Of a stretch of 64,000 nt of DNA, positions 24,042 through 36,506 are shown one piece after another. The notes beneath the pieces are model-generated. The model worked only from the letters and a program-made list of their open reading frames with translations, made no database searches and was not told the DNA's origin. Within the stretch, counting starts at the first letter, position 1; the number at the start of each line of letters is the position of its first letter. Origin of the DNA: Seison nebaliae (lineage: Eukaryota; Rotifera; Pararotatoria; Seisonacea; Seisonidae); contig JALJEE010003211.1 in assembly GCA_023231475.1 (NCBI GenBank), forward strand, positions 1 through 64,000, written 5' to 3'. Position numbers and translations under genes: made by a program.

Positions 24042-25583
24042 TCAATTTGATGATTGGAAATGATAATTAAGAAGAGCTGGCAAATATGTTTGATGAAGGA
24101 AGTCAGGCGAAATGGCATCCAACGCTTCCAGTTCACATTTTTTTCCGATGTTAAACAAATCTTTTTTTAATGATTGAATTGTGATTTTATCCGTTTCCAC
24201 AAATTTGATGGCACCGATCCAATTGTCGTTTTCATTTGTGGTGGCCCATTTCACCAATTTTATCTGACGACATTCCCATCGAACTTCTGAATTCTTCTCT
24301 CGACTATAATCGATGGATTTCAATTGAATCCAAATATTCGATTTCTCTTCACAGATTCTATTAAAAAAGGAAAGTCAACGAATGAAAGAAAGAAAATAAA
24401 TTCGAACTCTTTTATTTGATTGACTGTCAATCCAATTAATTGTAGTTGAGGCAACATGAGATGAATATCATCAATAAAATCATCGCGGAACAATGATAAG
24501 AATTCATAAATTTCTTTCATTGCCACTTCGTCCAAATTACCGTTGTTGTTGTTATTGTTGTTGTTTTGAAGAGATGATGAATTTGCTCGTCGAAGAGTTG
24601 AACGAAATTTTTGTAAAGAGAATGTCGTCTCACCATATTTATAGTTGAGATAAATCTCCAATCCAAAAATATCAGCGTCCATCAAAGCAAAAAATTTTAA
24701 ATTTTCATTTGATTCTCTCAATTTAACGAGAAATGCTTTCGTTGAATAATTTGGCATGCCAATTCCCTTATTATTGAGAATTATTGATGAAAATTCTTAA
24801 TCTCAAATTTAACTGTTACAATAATGCATTGATGCAATCGTGCGAATCGAGATTCGACCAGTTTATGGAAAATAGCTTCCTTCTCTACAATCACAACAAA
24901 TCGAATATCTTCTTTACATTTCACTTCGTGGACGATATCGATTCGAGAAGGAATTAATGTCGTTCGAACATCATTCACAATTGTCACATCACCAGCAGAA
25001 TATTTTATATAACAATTTCCAATAATTAATCCCTTTGAACCCGAAATCTGACAATTGAGATAGAAAGGAAATATTTGGAAGAGAAAAATCGAAACGATAT
25101 TTAATTGGAATCGATAAGTAGCCAAACAGTATCCCAAAAGTTTAATTAGTTTATCAACATTTCCTTGATTGTTAAACAGTTCGACGTTCTGATAAAATAA
25201 ATCTCTAAAAAACATTTAAAAAAAATTGTTTGGAAGAAAGAAATCACCGTTTTGTAACGACATTATTCTCAAGCACATTTTTCTCGATTAATTCCGTCAG
25301 ATAAAGTAATGAATCTTTCTTATCGAATTTTATTCGAATTTAAAAAGTTAGAGAATTTCATAAGAATTTAACTGTATCGTCGAATGTCGTTTGGATTGGT
25401 GAGATTGAAACGAAGATCTCGGAAATCACTAAATGGAGAAGAAAAATGAGAATCTTTTCAAATTAATAAAAAAACGAATGGAAAAAACGTTTCTATGGTA
25501 ACTATAGAATAGATATGTGCACTTTTTTTCAAGATTTCTTTCAACGTTTGTAAACGACCAATAACTTCGTTGGAAGTTATCAT
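24042..25583 (-). CDS. SPO11: Meiotic double-strand-break transesterase SPO11 (TopoVI-A family)
   Basis: Seven exons (25489-25583, 25373-25428, 25248-25314, 25096-25204, 24814-25047, 24408-24766, 24042-24357) give 411 residues, close to the usual ~400. The winged-helix domain ends TKRDLFYQNVELF with catalytic Tyr77; the form RD-x-FY is also seen in yeast. The Toprim domain follows: SGSKGLIIGN, VVIVEKEAIF with Glu164, VTGIGMPNYST, and LMDADIFGLEI with Asp217 and Asp219 for metal binding. All catalytic residues are therefore kept. A run of eight Asn (about 255-262) interrupts the Toprim/C-terminal part. Introns are 43-60 bp and five of six begin GTT. The start ATG gives an N-terminus like the SSSEVL-type leader of other SPO11 proteins. 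Confidence 0.93.
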
Positions 25584-27623
25584 CTGAATTATCTATACTG
25601 AATTCTCGAAAATATAAAAGTAAAATTCTAACGAAATTTCTTCATCACTTCTACAAATAGAAATTCGTGTAACTTCACATTACACATAATCTCTGCATTT
25701 TCAATTTACATTCTCTTATTTTTACTTCTCATAAGATTGGGAAAGAAATAACTCAGAATTATTATAAAGAAAAAACTAATTTAATTAAGTTTATGGACGG
25801 TTGTAATTCGATTTAAATACTTTAAATATTTCTCTTATCCATTACAGGATTCTTTGATACGACACTTTTTTCAAGTATAATAGGCAATATAATGCATTCA
25901 TAATAAATTATGGAGTTGACTGATGTCAAATATGATAAAAATTATGATGATCATAATTAAAAAATTAACATTTTCACCAAATTTAAATTTCTTACATCTC
26001 ACCTTCTTGGTAGTTATTTTATAATTTTATAAAACTAATTTAAACTTCTAACTCGTTACAATTTATGTTTCGAAGGACTAATAAATTTTTAAATATTTTA
26101 TCATTTTGAATGAGAGTGAAACTTTCTCTAAAACTTCGATAGTCGGGAAACCTCTTATTGTTAAATTTTTATTGTTACTTCTTCTTCGATATTGATAAGC
26201 CTATTATTTTTCATGTTATATTTATAAGTTTATTAATTTGTATGGAATGTTTTGATTATCCGCATTAAGCTTCCCTCTCAATAACTTCATTCCCCGTGTT
26301 AATTAATTCGCGACAGTCATGTTGGCACAGACTATAACTGGAAAACTGTTTCTTCGGTTTATTTCAATTTTATAAAAAACTGTTGAACAGAGCATCATAC
26401 TTTAAGTCGATCCTTCCATCCATATATGGATATGGATCATCAATATATTGATAATAATGTTGTTAATGTTAATGCACTACATTAAGATAATATTTGACCA
26501 GGACTATCTTGTCTCTTCGTTCCTCCCAACTTGACATCCATGGTATAGACTCTATACTATAGAGGGATCGATCCTTTTCATTTTTTTATTACGGAACCCC
26601 CTGCCCTAATTAGCAGGCCTACCAGGTGGACGATTGATAATAGAGAAGATAAATGCTCTTGAAAAGGAGCGTTTACAGCCTAGAAGATTTCGAATACATG
26701 GATTATATGCTCAATTTAAAGCTATTTTAAGCATGCTCAAATAATAAGCAAAATAGTCCATAGAAGTCGAACGTGTGAAACAACTTCAGTTTTAGAGAAG
26801 CAGGAAAATATTTACAGCGATGACTTATAGAATGATAAGGTGAGATGAAAAGCTTAAATTCTATTGAGCGAGTGGAAGTGATTTTATTTCACCTCCCCAC
26901 CTAGTTTTGAACTCCCAATAACTTAGAAAATAACCACCGAGCTGCATACGTTATAATTATGAGTTTAAGATTTCATGAAAAATTAAGTTTCTTTGTTAAA
27001 ACAAGCTTTTTATAAGTTAATTGCTTAAATTGATGAGTTAAAATTTGAATTTGAGATAGGGATAGAATATAGATGTTAAACTTTCAATTTCACGAATTAA
27101 AACCCGATGAATTTTTACAATAATATTCAAACAGTTTATCTATGATAATCAGATCCGATTATCAGAATTAAAGGCATGATAAATCATCTAGTAATCATAT
27201 GATTGATCAGTAAATTATCTGGAATATCTTCACCTGGGAATGGTATAATATATTAAAAATTGTGAGACACACAAATTGGCATTATCGATTCGGGGGTGCG
27301 CAAAAGAACAAAAATAGATGGGAGTTTCTAATTGAATGGAAAATGAGGTATGTAGAGAGAAATCGTAACATATAGACTACACAAGATTTAATTTTTTCTT
27401 ATCGAAATGAAATATCAAAATTTATGGAATTATGTTTCAAGTTCAAAGCTATTTAATTTAAAAGTGAAAATGTGAAAGATTGACGGAGACAAAGGACGGT
27501 AATGATTTTCTGAAAATTTCTTGAATTCGTTAAAAAACTTGAAGTTTTGGATTTCATCTCTTCTTTTATCTATTCATTTCTTTTGTTGACAATTGTCATT
27601 GTTTCAACTGTCAAAGTTTCAAT
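25584..27623. other. Divergent intergenic region between SPO11 and XPC
   Basis: About 2 kb, AT-rich, between two divergently transcribed genes. A GC-richer patch near 26585-26635 (around ccccctgccctaattagcagg) is unlike its surroundings but has no gene-like structure that I can identify. Confidence 0.5.
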
Positions 27624-29786
27624 ATGAAAAATAAAAGAGAAGAATTTCCAGATTCAGGGGAAGATGATGAATTTGATGATGCCGAATTCGTTGAAACGAC
27701 AACGAAAGGAGATTGTCTTGACGTAGAGAATATGTTACAAGATGAGATTGAGTCGGGTAAATTAGAAACGGCTGCTCATTTCGTTACCTGTTCGGAGACG
27801 TCGCCAATACGGAAAAATTCAGGAACGATTATATCGTTTGATGATGTTCTGCTTTATAATGAGGAGAAGAAAAAGAAGAAGAATCCAAAGAAAGATGAAA
27901 TTATGAGGAAAGCGAGAGCGACATGTGCAAGAAACTTGTTGTTATATCGAATGAATGAAATGTATCTTTTGTTGCAAATGGCAAATCTCTCTCAATTGAA
28001 TCGTCTCCAATTCCATCAGAGTTTAAAGAAGAATATGTTGACAATTATTCCGAAACGATTCCATCATAATTTAGATGAATGGAAATATGATTTGAAGAAA
28101 GAATTTATTGATGATCTTTTCAATTGGTATGATAAATATTATTCGTTGAATTATTTGACCAATTTGGAAAACCGTCGTATTTGTCCATTCACGTCGAGAA
28201 CGATAACATCGGAAATTCTGTCCATGTGGATGAACAAGAAGAGTGTGATGACTTCACAACAATCCATTTCCATTTTATTTCTTTTCATTTTACGAATTTT
28301 AAAAATTCCGTCACGTCTTGTTGTGGCGGTGGAGAATGTGCATCAATTGATCAATCTTCCCGCTATCAGTCATACGAAGCGATCGAGCAAATCGTTGAAA
28401 GAATCAAGTCGAACGAAAAAACCACGAAAAGTTTCGAAAGGAAAAGAGAATTTGAATTTATCTTTTTCTGAATGTTCGATCGATGATGACGTGAATGATG
28501 AAAATAAGAAAAAAGGAAGAAAGAAGAAGAATTTGATAAGAAGTGGAAAAAAAGACGAGAAGAAGAAAGAAGAAGATATTGTAGAAATGGAACATTATCC
28601 ATTGTTTTGGGTGGAAGTTCTCAGTTTAATGGATTTTAATGAAGATGAATTAATTATTGATAAACATCGACCGATCGATCTACAGATTGAGAAAGATCTG
28701 GATCGTGAACATAAGAAGAATCAATGGTATGTTAAGAAAGGATTAAAGTCGATAACGAACGATAAACAAATGACAATTCGTTGGAGGAAAGTTCTCTTGA
28801 GTGAATATACGAGAATGTCGCCGATATTATTGGCGATTTTGAGCATTGATCATCATTCGAATTTGAATGAGATAACATTGAAATACATGACAGGTGAGAG
28901 ATATATTAGTGAAATTATGAAGTTGAAAATGTCGAGCAGTGAAATTAGAACATTACATGGAACTGCTTCCGGATTTGATGATGTTCGACGGGAACGTCAT
29001 CCGTCGGAAATGGCTGGATTGTGTGCCGATTTGGGTTTGATGAAACAAAATTTGTATAAAGTAAAAATGCCAAAAACAATTATTGGATTTAAAAATCATC
29101 CAGTTTATTGTTTAGAGCGACATCTATTGAAATTTCAAGGGATTCATTCACTTGTCGAGAATAATCGAGAAGGAGTTGCAGGTCGATTGAATCAGAATGT
29201 TATCTATTATCGATCTGGTGTCGTTACTCTTTATTCGAAGCAAACTTGGTTGAAATATGCAATGCAAGTGAAAGAGAATGAACATCCATCGAAGATTGTG
29301 AAAGGACGTCCATCTTATAAAGAATGTGCTGCTGGTGTGAAATTTGTTGATTTAGAATTATTCGGTTATTGGCAGATAGAACCATATATTCCACCAACGG
29401 CAATCGATGGAAAAGTACCGAGAAATCAATATGGAAATGTTGATCTTTTCCAAGAAAGAATGTTGCCTATTGGCACATTCCATTTGAAGGCATCGGTGAT
29501 ACCTCCTCGTAATGTGACGATGATCTGCAGGAAATTGAGAATTGATCATGCTTCCGCCATTTATGGTTTCGATTTGAAGAGAGGTTATACTATTGCATTG
29601 ACTGATGGATATGTGGTATGTAATGATAAGGTGGAGATAATCCTGAAGGAATATGAAGCGATGAAGAAGGAGAAAGAGAGAGTGGCGGAAGAGAACCGTT
29701 TGAAAACGATTTATGGTCGATGGAGAATGTTCATCAAGAAAATGATCATCAAAGATAATTTACGAAGATTATGTGAAGATAATTAA
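27624..29786 (+). CDS. XPC: XPC/Rad4 nucleotide-excision-repair damage sensor
   Basis: An intronless ORF of 720 residues. The acidic N-terminus (SGEDDEFDDAEF) is followed by a long helical Rad4 transglutaminase-like domain (about 90-450) interrupted by Lys-rich runs. The three beta-hairpin domains follow: BHD1 from about 481 (IGFKNHPVYCLERHLLKFQ), BHD2 from about 525 (RSGVVTLYSKQTWL), and BHD3 from about 585 (FGYWQIEPYIPP, then GNVDLFQERMLP). The protein binds distorted DNA with RAD23 and starts global repair. It is shorter than human XPC (940), mainly in the disordered linker. A basic helical tail ends the protein. Confidence 0.95.
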   Translation: MKNKREEFPDSGEDDEFDDAEFVETTTKGDCLDVENMLQDEIESGKLETAAHFVTCSETSPIRKNSGTIISFDDVLLYNEEKKKKKNPKKDEIMRKARATCARNLLLYRMNEMYLLLQMANLSQLNRLQFHQSLKKNMLTIIPKRFHHNLDEWKYDLKKEFIDDLFNWYDKYYSLNYLTNLENRRICPFTSRTITSEILSMWMNKKSVMTSQQSISILFLFILRILKIPSRLVVAVENVHQLINLPAISHTKRSSKSLKESSRTKKPRKVSKGKENLNLSFSECSIDDDVNDENKKKGRKKKNLIRSGKKDEKKKEEDIVEMEHYPLFWVEVLSLMDFNEDELIIDKHRPIDLQIEKDLDREHKKNQWYVKKGLKSITNDKQMTIRWRKVLLSEYTRMSPILLAILSIDHHSNLNEITLKYMTGERYISEIMKLKMSSSEIRTLHGTASGFDDVRRERHPSEMAGLCADLGLMKQNLYKVKMPKTIIGFKNHPVYCLERHLLKFQGIHSLVENNREGVAGRLNQNVIYYRSGVVTLYSKQTWLKYAMQVKENEHPSKIVKGRPSYKECAAGVKFVDLELFGYWQIEPYIPPTAIDGKVPRNQYGNVDLFQERMLPIGTFHLKASVIPPRNVTMICRKLRIDHASAIYGFDLKRGYTIALTDGYVVCNDKVEIILKEYEAMKKEKERVAEENRLKTIYGRWRMFIKKMIIKDNLRRLCEDN

Positions 29787-32700
29787 TTTCTATTTAATAA
29801 TAATACATTCTACATTTTCATATTATATCTAAATTATATTTTCATAGAAAATTTTATTCGTCCAATTTCTTAATCTCATCAAATTGTTGATCAAATGCAT
29901 TGATCTCTAATGCTCTGCTCATTTACTTCGACATTAACGACCATCATAATATCCTTATCAACTTAACTGACTTCATATATTATTTTAAAATTTAATTTTC
30001 TATTGAGGAAGAATTTTTTCTTCAAATTATTATAGGTATCTAAAAATATGAATAAGTCGTTTAATAATTTTGGTTGTAGGGAGGATAATCACTCCGTCCA
30101 AATAGATGATAATGTTGATAGTCCGAGTACGTGTGATAGTTAGTTAGAGTACGCAAACGTAGACCGAGAATAATCTGTTCGTCAAGAAAGAGGAGAATCT
30201 GGAAATACTGCATGATGATCCACAGATTCGATTAGTAAACCTATATGAAATAATGGAATAATCGAAGAATGGAATTGCAACAGTTCGTGCAGTAAACTAA
30301 CTATTGAAAGAAGAAGTTAAGTGCCTACACTCGTCGTTTTCACCATGTTTCGACTCTATTGCACAGAATAAGAAGAAGATGCACGTAAATGGAACTCATC
30401 AAAAATAGAGAATTGATGGCTCCTTGAAAAATATTTACGTCAGTAAACGTTGAGTTGTGTCAAATAGCACCGTCAATAAAGAGGGGTGAAGAAACAAGGA
30501 TCAATGAAGATTATATTCACTAAATTTTCATTGTCTCTTAATATTTCAGTTCTTTCAAACTTCCTTCTCAATTTACTTTTTTTTTTTAATTTGGTTTATT
30601 AATATTATACGACGTCCATATGAACATCAATTGAATATGAATGATATCGAAGTTCCATCTACAAAACCGGCAGATAGAATGATCATCTGATTAAGAGAAT
30701 TTTTTTTTTAATTTTTATGATTGATCAAATTTCCCACACTGGATCCGGATCAATCGTCACATAATTTCAAGTAATAATCTTTTTTAGTTTTCTGATCATT
30801 ATTTCCTCTGTTAAATCGGAAGATTTTCAATTGAGAATGAAAGAAATGAAAGAAACGGTTTCGTAGAAGAAATCGTTAAGAATCATTTTGGCAACTTCGA
30901 TTTGACATGCATTTGTTTAGTAGTTGGTTTGGTAAGAGATGGATTGAAATGTGAGAATTTAGCATAGAAATGTTTTTGATTGAAATAAAATTGAAAACTG
31001 TTAATATTGGAGGTGGATAGATTGGGAATGAGACAAGATGGACCAATTGGCAATTGTAATGTGTTCATTACTCGTCACCCATCAGAGATGAATATGATTG
31101 TGATCTATGGCAATGTTGATGGTGTTGATGGATAATCTTAAAAGAGACTAAATGAAATTTATTCTTTAAGATTCGATGATAATTATAATCGTCCTCCTTC
31201 TTTATCGATTTGAATTAGAAGATAAGTTGATGGGAAATGATGATGTATATATCAATCACTGATCCTCATACTGTCCATATATCTGTACATGTGTGAAGTT
31301 ATATAATTGGTAATAATTTGATAATAAAATGATAATTGTTAATCATACGACGTTGTTGCACATACACATGACATTCGAGGAATGTGAACGATATTTTCAA
31401 ATAGTAATTTTATTACATCACGAAAAGGTTTAAAGTGAAGTAAACGTATAGGAATACATATAAAGGGAGACGCGTCATTATCGCCATCGTTTTGATGATC
31501 GAGAATATCAAAGAAATAAACATAGAGAAAAGAACGACATAACAATTTTGATCGGTAATCGATTTTCATCAACAACTCTCATCAACAAAGAAGATATGAA
31601 TAAGAAAGAAATTAATCCCACAATGAAGATGGATCTTTCTATGAGATTTTCTAGCGTTCAAATTCGTATGAATATCTAATAAGATGAGACCGTTAAACGC
31701 TGAAGGTCGACACATTAATTGTATAATTATGTTGATTAAGAATTATTGTCTATTATCATTAAAATGATACATGTCAATGAGAGAAAGAAGTGGAAGAGAA
31801 TGGGACGAACACTCCGACAAGAGACAACATATACGAAACTATTATTTCTTCGACATAAACTTCGTTTTTTACCAATTTCTTATTTAACATCTCAATTTTC
31901 CATTCGACTTCCAAACACTTTTCCTTCCTTTTTTCAAACGTTCCATAAATACGTTGATTTAAATTCAAATGAGATATTTGAGAAATGAATGTTCGGACAT
32001 TCGACTTCAATAAAATTCCTGCTCATCCGAATGAGACGACTGCGATAAAAATGAAGTAATGCGATTGATATAAAAAAGAGAAATGGTTGAGGGAGAGGTC
32101 ATGAATTTATTGAAATTCCCGTTTCAATTGAAATGCTATTGAGAGATGGATGGATGAGATTATTGAATGAATATTGTTCGTTCATTCGATACAATAGAAA
32201 TTCATTCGACATAATGAAGTTGAAGGTTATCATCAGCTGATGATAATTTGTGGTAACGTGTAATATCAGCTCATATCATCAAACTCATTTCACCAAATGG
32301 AAAATGTTAATACAAATAATGAATGTGAATCATTTAGTATAAGTATTAATAGTATCATGAAAAAATTTGTGACGAATTGCTTATTCCAAAAGAAAGTATG
32401 ATCTTTTCAATCATTTCAATCATTCAGTCTCAAATTTTAGTCCGTCCACATCTCATCAATCGTTATGTGTGAATCGAATGAATTCGTCGATCGATGCGCA
32501 CCTGTCAAATGAAGCGATCGATAATTTCTCTGTTCAGAATGATGATGAAACTCGTCGTATATCTCTATTTAATTATTTCCTTCATTTCCGATCGAGATGG
32601 AGAGTAGTTTGGTAAGCATATCAACTGTTTAGAGACTTTCCAAACGAAACGTTAAAAAAGCAATCGATCTAATAAAGAGATCGATGGAGATATGAGTTCA

Positions 32701-33295
32701 CACTTTTTTCATCTTTCTAATTTCTCCAAACTATATTTGTTCTCGTACATCTCATCAACAATTTACTTCTCATTTAATTAATTTTCAATTGTTTTCAATC
32801 ACAATCTCAAATTTTATTGACGTTATTCTTCTTCTTCTTCTTCTTCTTCTTCTTCTTTCTTCTTCTTCTTCTTCTTTCTTCTTCTTCGTTTCATATTTCG
32901 ATTAATTCTCCATGTTACGTAAAATGAAAATGTTTTCAATTATGTCATTAAATTTATTTCATTTATTCATCTTATCTTCTCCTACATACACGTTTATTGA
33001 ATGGCGGATAGATGAAGATCTTCTTGAGAAGAAAATACATCGATGGAAAAAGATTGTTGAAATATTTTGGTGGATTAAGATTATTACGATCAATTTATTT
33101 ATTGTCCATTTTCTCAGTTATCGTCCCTACTTATCTCATTTTTTGTTAATAATTTTTTGTTCAAGTGGATGTTGAGAGAGCGATCTGTTGAGAAAATTAT
33201 TTGACTCATCTTCATAATTTCAGTATCTTCGAGCAATTCAAATATTGTGGTTAAAGATAAAATTACAATCCGAATATCAAACTTAATTCGCTAGA
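29787..33295. other. 3.5-kb intergenic region upstream of NUAK
   Basis: No supportable gene. A plus-strand frame at 32912-33175 (87 residues, hydrophobic) just after the (CTT)n tract has a real ATG but no recognisable family. Unplaced 5' exons of the NUAK gene may lie here. Confidence 0.45.
32828..32887. repeat. (CTT)n microsatellite
   Basis: About 60 bases of CTT units with three single-base interruptions, about 410 bases upstream of the NUAK start. Confidence 0.92.
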
Positions 33296-34925
33296 ATGTT
33301 GAAGAGTCGTGTTGGAAAGAAGTTGAAGATCTCTCGACTCTATTCATCAATCGAATCAGATCGTAGTCAAAACAAAAACAATGCAATGACCAACTCATTA
33401 ATAGAACCAGGCAGCAAATCGAGTAGTAGTAATAGAACGAAATCGATTAATCGAATTCTTGATACAACACCTACACCCTTCCCAAACAACAACAACAACA
33501 ATAACAACAGTAACAATAATAATAATAATAATAAAGAAAATGAGAATTCTACTAGTCACAGTGAGAAACGATCACGTAATCGAAGTATCGGTATCAAACC
33601 GTTTCCATTTCATCAAAGTAATGACGAGAATGATGATCGGAAACTATTGAAATATAATGCTATCAACTTCCAATCGGACGAGAAGAAAGAACTCAGTAAA
33701 AACAGTACCAATACCATTAGCAGTAGTAACAGTAATAGTTCGTGCAACGTCTTCACCGATGACCAACAATTATTCACTCAAATCAATCGAAACAATAGTA
33801 ATAGTAATGGAATCTCTTCAAAACCGCATCATGAAACTTTAAATAATCGCTTCCAATTTAATAAAACTCTCGGCAAAGGAACATATGGGAAAGTGAAATT
33901 GGCTTCAGATCGAAGAACTGGTGGACAAGTTGCAATCAAAAGTATTCGAAAAAGTCGAATAGAGAATCCTCATGATTTAGATCGAATACGACGTGAAATT
34001 TTCATGTCGAATTTAGATCATCCTCATATCATTAAAATACGTGAAGGTTTCCCCATCTTTTACTATTTCCAAAAATTTTTTCATTTCCGAATTTTTTGTT
34101 TGTTGAATAGTTTATGAAAGTAAAGAGAAGATCATTCTCGTCATGGAATATGCAGCACGTGGCGAATTATATGACTATCTCAATAGGAAGAAACGTATAC
34201 CAGAAAATGAAGCTAGAGGCATTTTCCGTCAAATAGTTTCAGCAGTCCATTTTCTCCATAAAGTTCCTTTTACTTTCATTTTTAAATATAATATACTTCT
34301 CCCATTTAGAATCGAATAGTTCATCGAGATTTAAAATTAGAAAATATTCTCATCGATTCAAATGGTGATGTGAAAGTTCCATTCCTCTCTCAATCCTTCA
34401 TTAATTTTCATTTCATCTCATCATTGTAAGTTGGCAGATTTCGGTCTTAGCAACACCTGGAGTCCCAAATCGTTATTGAACACGTTCTGTGGTAGTCCGT
34501 TATATGCCAGTCCAGAAATTGTTAAAGGAATTCCTTATTATGGACCTGAAGTCGATTGCTGGAGTCTCGGCGTATTACTCTATACTCTCATCTATGGAAA
34601 CATGCCATATCAGGGAGAGAACTTTCAGAAATTAACCAGACAAATATCAACTGGAACATTCTTCGAACCGCCAGAAAAATCAGGTTAGTGTTTGCTGGAA
34701 ATTTAAATTATTTTTATTCGTTTAATTCCCGATTTAGATGCATATAGTCTTATTAGAAAATGTCTGTGTGTTAATCCAGCTAAACGTGCTTCTATCGATC
34801 AAATTGCAGAACATTGGTGGATTAATATCGGTTATCGTTATCCGCCCGTCGTCTTCTTCTCTTATCTCCCACAACGTCATGGAATCCAAGCATTGAGCTA
34901 CAAAAAGAGTCCTAAAGTAAATTAA
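33296..34925 (+). CDS. NUAK: NUAK-family AMPK-related Ser/Thr kinase
   Basis: Five exons (33296-34046, 34111-34262, 34310-34375, 34431-34683, 34738-34925) give 469 residues. An N-terminal disordered region of about 180 residues includes Asn runs near 65-80. The kinase domain follows: GKGTYGKV, VAIKSIRK (Lys215), HRDLKLEN (Asp308), ADFGLSN (Asp326), and the activation loop LLNTFCGSPLYASPE with Thr341 where LKB1 phosphorylates AMPK relatives. Wording such as IRREIFMSNLDHPHI and CGSPLYASPEIV is NUAK-like. These kinases act on actomyosin phosphatase and cell adhesion. The tail after the kinase is only about 40 residues, far shorter than in vertebrate NUAK1/2. All four introns are 47-64 bp and start GTT. 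Confidence 0.9.
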
Positions 34926-35234
34926 TGGAAATAGAATTTATCGAAAAAAAATTTTATGAATTAATTCTTTTTGTTATCTTCCTTCATCCTCATTAAATTG
35001 CACATATCTCATTCGGTTGAGGAATTATTTTCCTTGGGAATCATTAGATCATTTCCATTTCGCACAATTATCGAATAACTCCAAAGAATTCCCAAACAGT
35101 TTCGGAGAATAAAATTTAAATATTTACAAACTAAATAATAATGTTCAGGTGAGATGTTCCATTGTCATTCTGTCCACATGTTACTTTTTGAATTGGAAGA
35201 TTTGTTATTGTTGTTTGTGAAATTGACAACGAAT
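34926..35234. other. Short spacer between convergent genes
   Basis: About 310 bases between the NUAK stop and the stop of the type II membrane protein on the other strand. It may hold a hidden 3' exon of NUAK; otherwise nothing was seen. Confidence 0.4.
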
Positions 35235-36506
35235 TTATAAGATTGATTTCAATTTACATCGATTTGGACACCAGATAGCCACGTAGATATCGGCACATAT
35301 CGTCAAAAGATCGACATCATCACACCAGTTCTTATCAGACGCTAACACAAAAGAAAGGAATTGGTGGAATTTATCTGAGTAAAAGAACTGTTTAGAGGAG
35401 TCGGTTGGAGACATTGGGAGTCATTATTAGGAAATATTATTGATTGAAACATTCCATCAGAACAGTTAGTGGCGGAATTGCCATAGAGTTTAACGGTGAG
35501 AAATTGTTCGTTGGACATTTGACTTCTACATCGATTCCGAACGTTCATCAAGCAACTATCTCGTTCATAAAGGAATAATGAGTCGAATTTTGGTGTAAAC
35601 AATTGGAAATCATCGATAAGTTTGTCGAAACGTCTGATAAAAAGAAATGTTAACTATTCGATGACATTAAAATGGAGGAATTGATAAAAAAGATTTTGTA
35701 AGAAAATGTCAAAACTTCATCAATTATCTTCATATTCTCCTCATTGCAAATAAGAATAGTAAGTGAAAATCGATATTTATCCGTTTTCTTCCATTCGTTA
35801 ATTTCCGGGGAAATTTTTATGAAGACGATTTCGTCAAATTCCTGTAACAATTACAATGTGGTGAGGAAGATGATGCCAAAGAAAGTAGAAATAACGAGAA
35901 CTTTCAAGAGAAAGAGTTGATAGATATTGGAATTGATGAGTCTTAAGAATTCAATCGGTTCGAACGATGATGGACGGCGAATGCTAATAATAAATCGTTT
36001 ACCAATTGAATGATCCTTCATCTGATGAATAAATGATAATTTTGATATTTCCATATATGAAACAATTGAGATGATGAGGAATAAGATGATGAATATCAGG
36101 AAAGAATGTTTGGGAGCGTTGTCTCTCATTCTTTCATTTCTATCGATTTCTTTTTTTTTTGTAAATTGATTACAATTATAATTCATTTTTCCGTCATCCT
36201 CATTGTTTGATGTTCTTTTTAAAATGAGAAATTGTGTAAATTATGAAATTAGAAGAAGATGATGCCAAACCGAAAACTTTGTAAAGAATTCGAATTGTCA
36301 GATATCGATTCGTTCACCGATTCATTTATCGATTGATTTCCAGTGTAGTTGGTTGGAGAAGTGGGAGAAGTGTTTGAAGACATATTCTTATAATCGTCCA
36401 ATGTCAATTGCGTATGATTATTGTGTGTTAATAACGAATGCAATAAATTTTCGGGTAGAATTGGTGGTGAGGGAATGGATGAATTGGAACATTGTTTCTG
36501 ATTCAT
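35235..36506 (-). CDS. Unrecognised type II membrane protein with a Cys-rich ectodomain
   Basis: Five exons (36278-36506, 35902-36149, 35716-35841, 35389-35653, 35235-35341) join exactly in frame to 324 residues. Residues 1-88 are Ser/Asn/Pro-rich and precede basic KIDRNERMRD. One membrane helix (about 93-111, FLIFIILFLIISIVSYM) is followed by a 210-residue domain with nine cysteines: ILIC, DSC, NRC, TNC, SQC, NWC, TIC, IWC and PNRC. The positive residues before the helix predict N-in, C-out. The last exon, NWCDDVDLLTICADIY, is recovered only after removing a 47-bp intron that turns an apparent stop into open frame. I do not recognise the family. It may be a receptor, a ligand or a Golgi protein. 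Confidence 0.65.

Noticed and set aside
26560-26720. Possible tRNA in a GC-richer patch
   Set aside because: No A-box/B-box pair and no cloverleaf could be drawn on either strand.
28366-28602. Minus-strand frame inside the XPC gene
   Set aside because: Shadow of the Lys-rich coding region; the composition (Phe, Ser) is the expected antisense translation of GAA/AAG-rich sequence.
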